A DNA stretch of 64,000 bases from Sedimenticola thiotaurini (GCF_001007875.1 NZ_CP011412.1:3472001-3536000); one strand, 5' to 3'; shown: positions 35,268-45,878, numbered from the stretch's first letter. Numbers and translations are program-made. The notes: a model not told the origin generated them from the sequence alone.

Positions 35268-35684
35268 ATGAGTCTGAAAGCATGGCTGTTCCCGCGGGAG
35301 TCCCGCTATCTGCCCGGCCAGCGCTGGCTTAATGTGCTGTTCAGAACCCTGCACCTGGTGGGTCTGGGTGGCCTGGGCGCCGGTTTCCTCTACCCGGCGG
35401 TGGATGAGAGCTGGCACCTCTACCTGCAGATCACCCTGGTTTCGGGGAGCTGTCTGGCCCTGATCTCCATCTACTCCAATGGCATCTGGCTGATTCAGCT
35501 GCGCGGTCAGGTGGTGTTCCTGAAGTTGATTCTGCTGGCCCTGATGACCCCTTTTCCACAGCTGCGGGCAGAGCTGTTTATCCTGATTATCCTGCTGTCC
35601 GGCTGGATCGCCCATGCCACCGCCCAGGTGCGCTATTACTCGCTCTATCACCGGCGGCGTATAGAGTCCGGGGATCTGGGTTAG
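35268..35684 (+). CDS. Small four-helix membrane protein
   Basis: A 138-residue protein with four hydrophobic segments (about residues 25-45, 52-72, 80-98 and 102-120) and a basic C-terminal tail ([12 protein letters not shown]). I do not recognise the family. It begins 3 bp after the metallo-hydrolase stop, which implies co-expression. No charged residue pattern suggestive of transport. Function unknown. Confidence 0.65.
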   Translation: MSLKAWLFPRESRYLPGQRWLNVLFRTLHLVGLGGLGAGFLYPAVDESWHLYLQITLVSGSCLALISIYSNGIWLIQLRGQVVFLKLILLALMTPFPQLRAELFILIILLSGWIAHATAQVRYYSLYHRRRIESGDLG

Positions 35685-35785
35685 GTTGTCGAGGCGGACC
35701 GGAATATGGTCCGGCAATGCGGAAATTTCCAACCGCTTCGAGTATCATTACCGATTTGATTTTTCGCCCATCGACAAGGTATCCC

Positions 35786-38700
35786 ATGCTCACTCTTCGC
35801 GGCGCTCCAGCCCTTTCCGATTTTCGTCAGAACAAACTCGAACGTCGTCTTGCCGAGGTGGTGGGGCGTCCCCTGGGACTGTATGCCGAGTTTATCCATT
35901 TCGCCGAATTGACTCAGACCCTGGACGATACCGAGCGGGCGGTTCTGGATCGGCTGTTGCGCTACGGTCCCCAGCTGGCGGAACACGAACCGACCGGCCA
36001 GCTGCTGCTGGTGGTGCCGCGGCCCGGCACCATCTCACCCTGGTCCACCAAGGCGACCGATATCGCCCACAACTGTGGCCTGGAGAAGATCGAGCGCCTG
36101 GAACGGGGTACCGTCTACTACCTGACAACGGCTGACAATGGGCCCCTGACTGATCACGAACTGCAGGCGGCCAGGTCGGTACTGCACGACCGTATGACCG
36201 AAGTGGTATTCGATGCGCTGGATGAGGCGGTTTGTCTGTTTAACCGGGCTGACCCCCGGCCCTTCACTACGGTGGACGTGGTGGGCGGTGGCCGCGCCGC
36301 GCTGGAAGTGGCCAATGGTGAGTTGGGGCTGGCGCTGTCGCCGGATGAGATCGACTACCTGGTGGAGAGTTTCCAGGCGCTGGGACGTAACCCCACCGAT
36401 GTGGAACTGATGATGTTCGCCCAGGCCAACTCGGAGCATTGCCGGCATAAAATCTTCAACGCCGACTGGATCATTGACGGTGAACCCCAGCACCTCTCCC
36501 TGTTCAAGATGATTCGTAACACCACCGATCAGTCGCCGGATCAGGTGCTGTCGGCCTACAAGGACAATGCGGCGGTGATGAGCGGGCACCCGGGTCAGCG
36601 TTTTCTGACCGAGCCCGGCAGCCACCGCTACAGCTACAGCGCCGAACCGATCCACATTCTGATGAAGGTGGAGACCCACAATCACCCGACCGCCATCTCC
36701 CCCGATCCCGGTGCGGCCACTGGCTCCGGTGGTGAGATCCGGGATGAGGGGGCGACCGGCAAGGGCTCCAAGCCGAAGGCGGGCCTGACCGGTTTCTCGG
36801 TCTCCAATCTGCGCATCCCCGGCGCCGAACAGCCCTGGGAGCAGGACTTCGGCAAGCCGGAGCGGATTGTCTCGGCCCTGGATATCATGCTGGAGGGCCC
36901 CATTGGTGGTGCCTCCTTCAACAACGAATTCGGCCGGCCCAATCTGTGCGGCTATTTCCGCACTTTCGAGGAGCAGGTGGCGGGTCCGCAGGGGCCCGAG
37001 CTGCGCGGTTACCACAAGCCGATCATGCTGGCCGGCGGTCTCGGTAATATCCGGGAAGAGCATATCGAGAAGCACGAATTTCCAGCTGGCTCACCGCTGG
37101 TGGTGCTGGGTGGCCCCGCCATGTTGATCGGCCTGGGGGGTGGCGCCGCCTCCTCTATGGCCAGCGGCACCTCGGCGGAGGATCTGGATTTCGCCTCGGT
37201 ACAGCGCTCCAACCCGGAGATGGAGCGGCGCTGTCAGGAGGTGATCGACCGCTGCTGGGCCCGGGGAGGCGACAACCCGATCCTGTTTATCCACGATGTG
37301 GGGGCCGGAGGTATCTCCAATGCCCTGCCTGAACTGGTGCATGATGCCGGACGGGGCGGGCGCTTTGAACTGCGTACCGTGCCCAACGATGAACCGGGCA
37401 TGTCACCGATGGAGATCTGGTGCAACGAGGCGCAGGAGCGCTACGTCATGGCGATCGACCGGGAACGGCTCGACGAGTTCAAGGCGATCTGCGAACGGGA
37501 GCGCTGCCCCTACGCAGTGGTGGGTGAGGCGACAGACGAAGAGCATCTGCTACTGGGTGACGCCTACTTCGACAACAACCCGATCGACATCTCCATGTCC
37601 CTGCTGTTCGGCAAGCCGCCGCGTATGCTGCGGGATGTGAAACATCATCCGTTCCAGAAGCCGGAACTGGATTTTGCCGATGTGACCCCGGAACAGGCCG
37701 CCCAGCGGGTACTGCGTCTGCCGGCGGTGGCCAACAAAACCTTCCTGATCAGTATCGGTGACCGCTCCATCACCGGCCAGGTGGCCCGGGATCAGATGGT
37801 GGGCCCCTGGCAGGTGCCGGTGGCCGATCTGGCTGTGACCCTGTCTGATTATGTCGGTTATACCGGTGAGGCGATGGCGATCGGTGAACGCACACCGCTG
37901 GCGCTGATCGATGCTCCGGCTTCCGGTCGCATGGCGATCGGCGAGGCGATCACCAATCTGGCGGCAACCGCCATTGATAAAATCAGCGACATCAAGCTCT
38001 CCGCCAACTGGATGGCGGCGGCCGGTCATGTGGGCGAGGATGCCAACCTCTACGCCACGGTTCGGGCAGTCGGCATGGAGCTCTGTCCGGCTCTGGGTAT
38101 CGCCATCCCGGTGGGCAAGGATTCCATGTCCATGAAAACGGTCTGGCAGGAGGCGGATGAGGCACGCGCCATGACCGCGCCCCTGTCCCTGATTATCAGC
38201 GGTTTTGCGCCGGTCAGCGACGTGCGCCGGACCTTGACACCCCAGCTGCGCACCGACCAGGGCGACAGCGACCTGATCCTGATCGACCTGGGTAAGGGCA
38301 GCAACCGGCTCGGCGCTTCCGCGCTGGCCCAGGTCTATCGCCAGGTCGGGCACCAGGGGCCGGATCTGAACGATCCTCACGCCCTGAAACAGTTCTTCGC
38401 CACCATCCAGGATCTGAATCGGGATGATCTGCTGCTGGCCTATCACGATCGCTCCGACGGCGGCCTGTTAACCACCCTTTGCGAGATGGCCTTTGCCGGC
38501 CATACCGGTGTGACCATCGAGCTGGACGGGCTGGCGGATGATGATCTGGCAGTGCTGTTTAACGAGGAGTTGGGTGCAGTGATCCAGGTGCGGCACAGCG
38601 ATACCGATGCGGTGCTGAAACAGCTGCACGACGCCGGTCTGGGTCACTACAGTCACCTGATCGGCACCCTGAACGACAGCGACCGGGTTCTGATCCGCCG

Positions 38701-39679
38701 GGATCGCCAGGTGGTGCTGGATATGTCCAGGATTGAGCTGCAACAGGCCTGGTCCGAGACCACCCTGGCCATGCAGCAGTTGCGGGACAACCCGGATTGC
38801 GCCCGGGAAGAGTTTGAGCGGATTGCCGACGCGGACGATCCCGGTATCCAGGTCAACCTGACCTTTGATCCGGCCGAGGATGTGGCGGCGCCGATGATCA
38901 ACAGCGGGGTGCGGCCCGAGGTGGCGATCCTGCGTGAGCAGGGGGTCAACGGGCAGGTGGAGATGGCCAATGCCTTCCACAAGGCCGGCTTCGACAGTAT
39001 CGATGTGCACATGTCGGATATCCTCTCCGGCCGCGTGTCACTGGAGCGCTTCAAGGGGCTGGTGGCCTGTGGTGGTTTCTCCTACGGTGACGTGCTGGGC
39101 GCCGGTGAAGGGTGGGCCAAGTCGGTGCTGTTTAATCCCCGGGCGCGGGATCAGTTCCAGGCCTATTTTGAACGGGATGACAGCTTCTCCCTGGGGGTCT
39201 GCAATGGCTGCCAGATGCTCTCCAATCTGCATGAGCTGATCCCTGGTACGGAGCAGTGGCCGCACTTCGTGCGCAACCGCTCGGAGCAGTTCGAGGCGCG
39301 CTTTGTCAGCGTGGAAGTGAAGGAGTCCCCCTCCATTCTGCTGCAAGGAATGGCCGGTTCGGTGCTGCCGATCGCCGTGGCCCACGGCGAGGGCCGGGCG
39401 GAATTCCGCGATGCGGATCACCTGGCGGCGGCCCGCTCCCAGGTGGTGCTGCAGTATGTGGAGAACAGCGGGGAGGTGGCCAGCCGCTATCCGGCCAACC
39501 CCAACGGATCGCCTCTGGGGATCACCGGGCTCACCAGCACGGATGGACGGGTCACCATCATGATGCCCCATCCGGAGCGGGTGGTGCGCAGTGTGCAGAA
39601 CTCCTGGTATCCCGACACCTGGGGCGAGGCGGGCCCCTGGCTGCGACTGTTCCGTAATGCCCGTGTCTGGCTGGGCTAG
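35786..39679 (+). CDS. purL: Phosphoribosylformylglycinamidine synthase PurL (large type)
   Basis: A 1297-residue single-chain enzyme of purine synthesis, converting FGAR to FGAM with ATP and glutamine. The N-terminal domain starts [19 protein letters not shown]. The ATP-binding AIRS-like domain has [14 protein letters not shown] (about residue 290). The C-terminal glutaminase has the nucleophile in [13 protein letters not shown] (about 1138) and the catalytic histidine and glutamate in [10 protein letters not shown]. Full length for the gammaproteobacterial type. The ATG at 35786 follows ACAAGGTAT. Single gene. Confidence 0.97.
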   Translation: MLTLRGAPALSDFRQNKLERRLAEVVGRPLGLYAEFIHFAELTQTLDDTERAVLDRLLRYGPQLAEHEPTGQLLLVVPRPGTISPWSTKATDIAHNCGLEKIERLERGTVYYLTTADNGPLTDHELQAARSVLHDRMTEVVFDALDEAVCLFNRADPRPFTTVDVVGGGRAALEVANGELGLALSPDEIDYLVESFQALGRNPTDVELMMFAQANSEHCRHKIFNADWIIDGEPQHLSLFKMIRNTTDQSPDQVLSAYKDNAAVMSGHPGQRFLTEPGSHRYSYSAEPIHILMKVETHNHPTAISPDPGAATGSGGEIRDEGATGKGSKPKAGLTGFSVSNLRIPGAEQPWEQDFGKPERIVSALDIMLEGPIGGASFNNEFGRPNLCGYFRTFEEQVAGPQGPELRGYHKPIMLAGGLGNIREEHIEKHEFPAGSPLVVLGGPAMLIGLGGGAASSMASGTSAEDLDFASVQRSNPEMERRCQEVIDRCWARGGDNPILFIHDVGAGGISNALPELVHDAGRGGRFELRTVPNDEPGMSPMEIWCNEAQERYVMAIDRERLDEFKAICERERCPYAVVGEATDEEHLLLGDAYFDNNPIDISMSLLFGKPPRMLRDVKHHPFQKPELDFADVTPEQAAQRVLRLPAVANKTFLISIGDRSITGQVARDQMVGPWQVPVADLAVTLSDYVGYTGEAMAIGERTPLALIDAPASGRMAIGEAITNLAATAIDKISDIKLSANWMAAAGHVGEDANLYATVRAVGMELCPALGIAIPVGKDSMSMKTVWQEADEARAMTAPLSLIISGFAPVSDVRRTLTPQLRTDQGDSDLILIDLGKGSNRLGASALAQVYRQVGHQGPDLNDPHALKQFFATIQDLNRDDLLLAYHDRSDGGLLTTLCEMAFAGHTGVTIELDGLADDDLAVLFNEELGAVIQVRHSDTDAVLKQLHDAGLGHYSHLIGTLNDSDRVLIRRDRQVVLDMSRIELQQAWSETTLAMQQLRDNPDCAREEFERIADADDPGIQVNLTFDPAEDVAAPMINSGVRPEVAILREQGVNGQVEMANAFHKAGFDSIDVHMSDILSGRVSLERFKGLVACGGFSYGDVLGAGEGWAKSVLFNPRARDQFQAYFERDDSFSLGVCNGCQMLSNLHELIPGTEQWPHFVRNRSEQFEARFVSVEVKESPSILLQGMAGSVLPIAVAHGEGRAEFRDADHLAAARSQVVLQYVENSGEVASRYPANPNGSPLGITGLTSTDGRVTIMMPHPERVVRSVQNSWYPDTWGEAGPWLRLFRNARVWLG

Positions 39680-39721
39680 ATTGGCGCGCTCTGATCAGCG
39701 ACGGTTGTCCGGGATCGTCTG

Positions 39722-40399
39722 ATGTCTACCGTAGGAGCGGCGTTTCGGGCCTCGGTGCCGGTGTTGTTTGGCTATGTCCCGCTGGGCATGGCCTTCGGCA
39801 TTCTGTTTCAGGATCTTGGCTACGCCTGGTACTACGCACCCCTGATGGGGCTGACGGTCTATGCCGGTGCCGCCCAGTTCATGGCGGTGGGGCTGCTGGC
39901 CGCCCACGCCTCACTGTTCGAAGTGGCGCTCTCCACCTTTATTCTCAACTCCCGACACATGTTCTTCGGTGTGTCGCTGTTGAGCCGCTACCGGGCTCAG
40001 GGGCTGAAGAAACTCTACCTGATCTTCGGGTTGACCGATGAGACCTACTCCCTGATTACCAGTACCCACCCGCCGACCGGACACGATGAACAGAACTACT
40101 ACCTGGCGCTGACCGCCTTGAACCAGAGCTACTGGATTACCGGCTGTGCCCTGGGCGCCCTGTTCGGAGCCAATGTGCAGTTTGATACCAGCGGCATGGA
40201 CTTTACCCTGACCGCCCTGTTCATGGTGCTGATGCTGGAGCAGTGGAAAAAACTGCGTGAACCCTATCCCTTTGTGGTCGCACTGCTGTGCGGCCTGGCC
40301 GCGTTGTGGCTGTTCAGAGAGCAGATGCTGCTGGTGTCGATCAGCCTCTCCATCGCTCTGCTGTTGCTGCGTTCCCGGATCAGTCAGGTGGTGTTATGA
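39722..40399 (+). CDS. azlC: AzlC-type branched-chain amino-acid exporter, large subunit
   Basis: A 225-residue protein with about six membrane helices. FGYVPLGMAFGILFQDLGY at the N-terminus and FILNSRHMFFGVSLLSRY near residue 78 are conserved AzlC features. With AzlD it exports branched-chain amino acids (and their analogues) across the inner membrane. The stop overlaps the next start by 4 bp (ATGA), as usual for azlCD. Located 43 bp after purL. Confidence 0.9.
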   Translation: MSTVGAAFRASVPVLFGYVPLGMAFGILFQDLGYAWYYAPLMGLTVYAGAAQFMAVGLLAAHASLFEVALSTFILNSRHMFFGVSLLSRYRAQGLKKLYLIFGLTDETYSLITSTHPPTGHDEQNYYLALTALNQSYWITGCALGALFGANVQFDTSGMDFTLTALFMVLMLEQWKKLREPYPFVVALLCGLAALWLFREQMLLVSISLSIALLLLRSRISQVVL

Positions 40400-40728
40400 G
40401 CGAAACCGGTTACCTGCTGCTGGTCTTCCTGGTGATGACCATCGCCACATTTCTCACCCGTCTGATACCGTTCGTGGCGTTTCGGGACCGGGGTGACCAC
40501 CCCCTGCTGACCTATTTGGGTCGCTATATGCCGCCAGCCATCATGACCCTGCTGGTGCTGTACAGCCTGAAATCACTGGACCTGACCCAGGCTCCCTATG
40601 GCATGAATGAACTGTTGGCCCTGTTGTTGACCACGCTGCTGCACCTGTGGCGGGGTAATGCGCTGCTCAGTATTTTTGCCGGGACACTGTTCTACATGGC
40701 AGCGCTTCAGTCGGGCTGGTTTGTTTAG
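40396..40728 (+). CDS. azlD: AzlD-type branched-chain amino-acid exporter, small subunit
   Basis: A 110-residue membrane protein with three to four helices; TFLTRLIPFVAFRD near residue 20 and YMPPAIMTLLVLYSL near 45 are conserved in AzlD. It is the obligate partner of AzlC. The ATG at 40396 overlaps the azlC stop; a longer in-frame reading extends into azlC and is not the start. Confidence 0.9.
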   Translation: MSETGYLLLVFLVMTIATFLTRLIPFVAFRDRGDHPLLTYLGRYMPPAIMTLLVLYSLKSLDLTQAPYGMNELLALLLTTLLHLWRGNALLSIFAGTLFYMAALQSGWFV

Positions 40729-40849
40729 GGGGGCGGATGGAACAATTGAGCCCCGTCCCGCTGGAGCCCGAAACAGCATGTCGCCGGCATCACCCGGGAG
40801 CGATGCCCCTGTTTAATCCCCGGATCTGATCATGCCCCGATCAGGCGAG

Positions 40850-41287
40850 TCAGCTCTCGACCCGCACCGCCAGCACATCACAGCCGGCCAGGTGCAGCAC
40901 TCCATTGGCGGTTGAGCCGAGCAGCAGTTGCAGGCCGTGTCGGCCATGGCTGCCCAGCACGATCAGATCGGCCTCCTGCTCTTCGGCTACCCGGACAATC
41001 TCCCGCTTGGGAGTGCCGATCTCCACCTGATAGCCGGCGTTGGCCAGCTTCTGTTCGTCGATCATCTCCTGCAGTTTGGTCTCGGCCTGTTTAGCCAGGC
41101 GCTGATCCAGATCCAGATCCTCCGGCAGGGGAATCTCTCCGGTATACATGGCGCCGGTGTACTCCACGACGTGGATCAGGGTCAGCCGGGCGTTGTACAG
41201 TTTCTGCAGCTCTACAGCCTTGGCAAGGACCGAGTTAAACTCTTTGGAAAAATCTACCGCAACCAGGATATGTTGATAATTGGACAT
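40850..41287 (-). CDS. Universal stress protein (UspA family)
   Basis: A 145-residue single Usp domain: HILVAVDFSKEFNSVLAKA at the N-terminus and the nucleotide motif in LIVLGSHGRHGLQLLLGSTANGVLHLAG (G-x2-G-x9-G-S/T pattern) at the C-terminus, which suggests an ATP-binding subtype. It resembles E. coli UspA in length and start (MSNYQHILVAVD). Its role is survival under stress. It faces away from the sensor kinase gene, 186 bp to the right. Confidence 0.9.
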   Translation of the reverse strand: MSNYQHILVAVDFSKEFNSVLAKAVELQKLYNARLTLIHVVEYTGAMYTGEIPLPEDLDLDQRLAKQAETKLQEMIDEQKLANAGYQVEIGTPKREIVRVAEEQEADLIVLGSHGRHGLQLLLGSTANGVLHLAGCDVLAVRVES

Positions 41288-41472
41288 GGGTTCGCCTCCG
41301 ACAGCTTTAACTGCCGGTCATTATGATCTTCGGCGGTTATTTTTGCCATATGCGCAGTCACCGTTCAGTGATTCAGGCATGGCATCAGGGCGCCCGGACG
41401 ATTCGGCAGACGGGCTTGCCTGGGTTGGGAATATTCCGTAGTCTCGGCGTAATTCCCCTGAAGGATGGTTAT

Positions 41473-43617
41473 ATGTGGCATCGGGCGCTGCTGATATTTC
41501 TGTTGCTGCCGCTGATTTGCGGGCCGGTCCAGGCCGAGGATCGACTGATCCGTATCGGGGTGCTAAGCCATCGTGGCAGCCTGGCGACCTATGAGACCTG
41601 GTCACCGACTGCCACCTATCTTGGTCGGGTGATCCAGGGGCATGACTTCGAGGTGGTACCGCTCGACTTTTCCGAAGTGGATCCGGCGGTCAAGTTCGGG
41701 CAGGTGGATTTCATCCTGGCCAATCCCGGTATCTACGTGAACCTGGAGGTGCGTTACCGTATCTCCCGCATCGCTACTCTGAATAATCTGGTGGGCCAGA
41801 ACACCAATAATGTGTTTGGCGGGGTGATCTTTACCCGTCGGGATCGACGGGACATCAACACCCTGGAAGATATCAAGGGGAAGAGCTTGATGGCAGTGGC
41901 GGCCTCTTCGCTGGGTGGCTTCCAGATGTCCTGGCGGGAGATGCATGCCCGGGGTCTGGATCCTTATCGGGACAGCTCATCGTTCTCTTTCGGCGGTATC
42001 CACGACGAGGTGGTGCGTGCCGTGCGGGATGGTCGGGTGGAAGTGGGCATGATTCGCACCGATATCCTGGAGCGTATGGCCGCCGCCGGCCAGATCAAGC
42101 TGGCGGATTTCAAAATCATCAATCCGAAGGTTAACCCCGGATTTCTGCTCAGCCGCAGCACCCGACTCTATCCGGAGTGGCCGTTCAGTAAGGTGTTGCA
42201 CACCTCCAATGAGCTGGCCCAGCAAGTGGCCATAGCGCTACTCAACATGCCGAAGAACCACCCGGCCGCCCAGGCCGGCAACTATGCCGGCTGGACCATT
42301 CCGCTGGACTACCAGTCCGTGCATGACCTGTTCAAGGAACTGCACCTGCCGCCCTATGAATACATGGGTCGGTTTACCCTGGCCGACGCCATGAAAAAGT
42401 ACTGGTACTGGATTCTGGTGGCCCTGGTGTTCCTGGTGTTCATGCTGTTGATGACCACCTGGGTGGCCCGTCTCAACCGGGAGTTGAAAAAGGCCAAGCT
42501 GCATCTTGAGCGCCAGTACGAACTCATTCTCAACTCGGTGGCGGACGGTATTATCGGCGTCGATCTGGACGGTAACACCACCTTTGCCAACCGGGCCATG
42601 ACCCAGATAACCGGCTGGTCGGTGGCGGACCTGATCGGTCGGAATCAGCATGAGATTCTGCACCACACCCGTGCCGATGGTACTCCCCACCCGGCGGAGC
42701 AGTGTCCGGTCTATGCCACCTGTCATGACCAGATTCCCCGCTTTGTCGAAGACGATATTTTCTGGCGCAAGGATGGCAGCAGTTTTCCGGTGGAGTATTC
42801 CAGTACACCGATCCGGGATGAACAGTCGAAAACGGTTGGCAGCGTGGTGGTGTTTCGGGATATCAGTGACCGCAAAAGGATCAGTGAAGAGGCGCGTCAG
42901 CACCAGGATGACCTGGCGCATGTGGCCCGCCTGAGTACGATGGGTGAGATGGCCTCCGGTATCGCCCATGAGATTAACCAGCCCCTGACCGCAATTACCG
43001 CCAATGCCCAGGCCTGTATCCGTATGTTGGAGAGCCACAGTGGTGAGACCGAGCGTATAATCGACGTGATGGAGCGCATCGGCTCCCAGGCGTCCCGGGC
43101 GGGTGAGATCATCCGTCACCTGCGCCAGTTTGTTAAGAAAGAGCAGCCGGAACTGAGCTGTATCGATATCAACGAGGTGATCAAGGAGGTGATCACCCTG
43201 CTGCGGACCGAGATTAACAGGTTTGATGTGAGTGTCAGGCTGGAGCTGGACGGACGGATTGGTGAGGTGATGGCGCTGCATGTGCAGATTGACCAGGTGA
43301 TCATGAACCTGGCCCGCAATGCCATTGAGGCGATGGCCGATAATCAGGACAGAGAGCGGCTATTGCATATTGCCACCAGCAGTGAGGCGGATAATTATGT
43401 CCGGGTCACCGTGACTGATACCGGGCCGGGACTCAATCCGACAGTGGCTGATGAGCTGTTCAATCCCTTCGTGACCACCAAGCCGAACGGGATGGGGCTT
43501 GGCCTCTCCATCAGTCAGGGTATTATCGAGGCCCATAAGGGGCGGATATTTGTCGAACCGGCCGAAGGTGGCGGGGCACGCTTTGTTTTTCTGTTACCCA
43601 CATCCCGTGAACAATGA
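41473..43617 (+). CDS. TtrS/ThsS-like sensor histidine kinase
   Basis: A 714-residue sensor. A signal/anchor segment (1-21) leads into a periplasmic PhnD-like binding domain (about 22-300; IRIGVLSHRGSLATYETWSP). One membrane helix follows (about 310-330, YWYWILVALVFLVFMLL), then PAS (about 345-465) and a HisKA/HATPase core with the phospho-histidine in GIAHEINQPLTAI (about H499), N box VIMNLARNAIEAM and G boxes DTGPGL and MGLGLSIS. The layout is that of TtrS (tetrathionate) and ThsS (thiosulfate) sensors. I chose ATG 41473, with AAGGA upstream. Its regulator follows at 9 bp and sox genes come next, so a thiosulfate or tetrathionate signal is likely (inference). Confidence 0.88.
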   Translation: MWHRALLIFLLLPLICGPVQAEDRLIRIGVLSHRGSLATYETWSPTATYLGRVIQGHDFEVVPLDFSEVDPAVKFGQVDFILANPGIYVNLEVRYRISRIATLNNLVGQNTNNVFGGVIFTRRDRRDINTLEDIKGKSLMAVAASSLGGFQMSWREMHARGLDPYRDSSSFSFGGIHDEVVRAVRDGRVEVGMIRTDILERMAAAGQIKLADFKIINPKVNPGFLLSRSTRLYPEWPFSKVLHTSNELAQQVAIALLNMPKNHPAAQAGNYAGWTIPLDYQSVHDLFKELHLPPYEYMGRFTLADAMKKYWYWILVALVFLVFMLLMTTWVARLNRELKKAKLHLERQYELILNSVADGIIGVDLDGNTTFANRAMTQITGWSVADLIGRNQHEILHHTRADGTPHPAEQCPVYATCHDQIPRFVEDDIFWRKDGSSFPVEYSSTPIRDEQSKTVGSVVVFRDISDRKRISEEARQHQDDLAHVARLSTMGEMASGIAHEINQPLTAITANAQACIRMLESHSGETERIIDVMERIGSQASRAGEIIRHLRQFVKKEQPELSCIDINEVIKEVITLLRTEINRFDVSVRLELDGRIGEVMALHVQIDQVIMNLARNAIEAMADNQDRERLLHIATSSEADNYVRVTVTDTGPGLNPTVADELFNPFVTTKPNGMGLGLSISQGIIEAHKGRIFVEPAEGGGARFVFLLPTSREQ

Positions 43618-43626
43618 GATTCGAGT

Positions 43627-44235
43627 ATGAGTGAGAGTACGGTTTTTATTATTGATGATGACCGGGAAGTGCGGGAGGCGCTTCAGTTGTTAATGGAGTC
43701 GGTGGGACTCCAGGTGGAGCTGTTCGATTCGGCCAACGCCTTTCTGGAGCAGTTCGATGAAACCCGTCCCGGCTGCATTATCCTGGATGTGCGCATGCCG
43801 GGCATGAGTGGTCTGGAGTTACAGAGCCAACTGCTGGAACTGCCGCTCTGTCCGCCCATTATCATTTTTACCGGGCATGGTGATGTACCGATGGCGGTGC
43901 GGGCAGTACAGGCTGGTGCGGTGGATTTTATCGAGAAGCCGTTCAATGATCAGGCGCTGCTGGACAGCGTGCACCGGGCCCTGGAGCTGGATGCGCGTCA
44001 ACGGGGGCAGGCATCCCATATTGCTGAAATCAAACAGAAAGTGGACCGTCTGACCCCCCGGGAGCGGGAGGTGCTTCACCTGGTGGTGCAGGGCATGCGC
44101 AACAAGTTGATCGCTACCGAGCTGTCGGTCAGCCAGTCCACGGTAGAGGCCCACCGGGCCAAAGTGATGGAGAAGATGGAGGCGAAGAGTCTTTCCGATC
44201 TGATGCGTATGATGCTGACACTGGAGTCCCAGTAA
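43627..44235 (+). CDS. FixJ/TtrR-type response regulator
   Basis: A 202-residue regulator. The receiver domain has the phospho-acceptor in CIILDVRMPGMSG (about D54), acidic pocket DDD near residue 10 and the lysine in FIEKPF. The output is a LuxR-type HTH (LTPREREVLHLVVQGMRNK, about 140-200). The combination is that of FixJ, TtrR and ThsR. It follows its sensor by 9 bp and precedes soxX by 326 bp, so it probably activates sox transcription, perhaps through the 57-bp inverted repeat there (inference). Confidence 0.9.
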   Translation: MSESTVFIIDDDREVREALQLLMESVGLQVELFDSANAFLEQFDETRPGCIILDVRMPGMSGLELQSQLLELPLCPPIIIFTGHGDVPMAVRAVQAGAVDFIEKPFNDQALLDSVHRALELDARQRGQASHIAEIKQKVDRLTPREREVLHLVVQGMRNKLIATELSVSQSTVEAHRAKVMEKMEAKSLSDLMRMMLTLESQ

Positions 44236-44564
44236 TCAACATGTCCGGTGCCGTATAGGGGGGTTGTGGCGCGTGTTGTTGACTGCTCTCCCATGCCCGG
44301 GTTAAGGAAAACCCCAATAGGTGCTGCTGTATGTTCCAATTTTTATATTTCCCGCCCCTTTCCATAATCAGGGACGTCTGAGTATTCGCACTGATTCAGG
44401 GCAACGGCCACCCCGCTGCCCCGATCCGAAGCAAAGCAAAAATAACGCGGATTGACGACAAAATTGACCCCTTGTCCAGTAAACGAACGTGCAGGGATGC
44501 ACCACAGGCTTACGTTCGGTTATTGGACAGGTGGTCACCCTTCAGCATTCCTTAGGAGGAGATG
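44236..44564. other. Leader and promoter region of the sox cluster
   Basis: A 329-bp spacer between the response-regulator gene and soxX. It contains the 57-bp inverted repeat listed separately. A TTGACG at 44452-44457 could be a -35 box but no good -10 stands 16-18 bp after it, consistent with an activator-dependent promoter. No gene seen. Confidence 0.5.
44473..44529. promoter_or_regulatory. 57-bp inverted repeat in front of soxX
   Basis: TGTCCAGTAAACGAACGT (44473-44490) and ACGTTCGGTTATTGGACA (44512-44529) are complementary at 16 of 18 positions, with a 21-bp centre. The right arm ends 35 bp before the soxX start. It may be a two-half-site operator for the adjacent regulator, or a leader hairpin. 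The spacing between arm centres, 39 bp, is close to four helical turns. Confidence 0.65.
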
Positions 44565-44957
44565 ATGATAAAAAAGTCCAGGCTGGTGTCCATGCTAGCC
44601 ATCGTAACGACGGTGACCCTGGCGGGCTGCAACAGTCCCGCTGTAAAAGATGCACCCGAAACCAACACCTCTCAGGCTGATCCGGCGATTGTCGCCGAAG
44701 GCAGATCAATCGCCATGAGCCGCACCAAGGGCAACTGTCTTGCCTGCCACCTGATTGAAGACGGCGAGTCTCCCGGAAATATCGGACCACCACTGTTGGC
44801 CATGAAGGCACGTTATCCGGACAAGGCGAAGCTGCGGGCCCAGATCTGGGACCCCACTTCGGTTAACGCCGAGTCAGCGATGGTGCCCTTCGGTCGTATG
44901 CGTGTCCTGACAGAGGACGAGATCGACAAAGTTGTCGAGTATATCTGGACCCTGTAA
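44565..44957 (+). CDS. soxX: SoxX, cytochrome c subunit of SoxXA
   Basis: A 130-residue monohaem c-type cytochrome. The signal ends in LAGC near residue 22, so it may be a lipoprotein. The haem site is CLACH (about residues 58-62), and MVPFGRM near 107 offers the methionine ligand. SoxXA starts thiosulfate oxidation by attaching it oxidatively to the SoxY cysteine. Two adjacent ATGs are possible (44562, 44565); AGGAGG at 44554-44559 is better spaced for the second. First gene of soxXAKLYZB; 44 bp before soxA. Confidence 0.93.
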   Translation: MIKKSRLVSMLAIVTTVTLAGCNSPAVKDAPETNTSQADPAIVAEGRSIAMSRTKGNCLACHLIEDGESPGNIGPPLLAMKARYPDKAKLRAQIWDPTSVNAESAMVPFGRMRVLTEDEIDKVVEYIWTL

Positions 44958-45001
44958 TCGACAGGCGAACGCAACTGCTCACAGTTACCGGAAGAGAGAT
45001 T

Positions 45002-45829
45002 ATGAAGAATATATTGATCAGTTTGGTGGTACTGCTATTGACCTCCACGGTGGTGCAGGCGGGCCCCGAAGAGGACCGCATGGCCTTTATTAAATATTAC
45101 AAGGCCAAATTCCCTTCTGTGCCGATGGAAGAGTACCCCAATGGTGCCTATGCCATTGACCCCATCGGACGCGAAAACTGGGAAGCCATTGAAGAGTTCC
45201 CGCCCTACGAACCGTTTATCGATGCCGGCCAGGAAATGTGGGAGAAACCTTTTGCCAACGGCAAGACCTACAAGGACTGTTTCCCGGACGGGCCGGCAAT
45301 TGCCCACAAGTATCCCCACTGGGACAGGGAAAAGGGGATGGTGATGACCCTGCCGCTGGCCCTGAACGAGTGTCTCAAGGCCAATGGCGAAAAGCCGCTT
45401 AAATACAAGAAGGGGCCCATCAACAACATCCTCTCCTATATCGCCTACCAGTCCCGCGGCAAGGTGATCAACGTCGAGGTGCCAAAGGACGATCCCCGCG
45501 CGCTGGAAGCCTTCGAGAAGGGCAAGAAGTTCTACTTCACCCGGCGTGGACAGCTCAACTTCTCCTGTGCCACCTGTCATGTACAGAACACCGGTCTGAA
45601 GGTTCGTACCGAGATACTGAGTCCTTCGGTGGGCCATGTTACCCACTGGCCGGTATACCGCTCCAAGTGGGGGACAGTGGGTACCCTGCATCGTCGCTTC
45701 TCTGGATGTAACAACAACATCCGGGCCAAGGCACTCACTGCCCAGGGCGAAGAGTACCGTAACCTGGAGTATTTCCTCAGCTACCTGAGCAACGGCTTGG
45801 AACTGAATGGCCCCGGTGCGCGCAAGTAA
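45002..45829 (+). CDS. soxA: SoxA, haem subunit of SoxXA
   Basis: A 275-residue exported cytochrome with a signal peptide (1-20, ending VVQAGPEE). Only one CxxCH is visible, SCATCHVQN (about residue 188), so this is the monohaem type; a cysteine (DCFPDG, about 94) remains near where diheme SoxA has its first site. The active-site cysteine is in RRFSGCNNNIRA (about 238), which becomes a persulfide haem ligand in studied SoxA. With SoxX it conjugates thiosulfate to SoxY. 44 bp after soxX and 49 bp before soxK. Confidence 0.93.
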   Translation: MKNILISLVVLLLTSTVVQAGPEEDRMAFIKYYKAKFPSVPMEEYPNGAYAIDPIGRENWEAIEEFPPYEPFIDAGQEMWEKPFANGKTYKDCFPDGPAIAHKYPHWDREKGMVMTLPLALNECLKANGEKPLKYKKGPINNILSYIAYQSRGKVINVEVPKDDPRALEAFEKGKKFYFTRRGQLNFSCATCHVQNTGLKVRTEILSPSVGHVTHWPVYRSKWGTVGTLHRRFSGCNNNIRAKALTAQGEEYRNLEYFLSYLSNGLELNGPGARK

Positions 45830-45878
45830 GCGCTCGCGGTTATTTACAACCAGGTATCAAGAGACACTGGAGAAGAAC

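Noticed and set aside
34071-35732. 553-codon open frame antisense to bamC and the metallo-hydrolase
   Set aside because: Long only because of high GC content; it covers the opposite strand of three well-supported genes.
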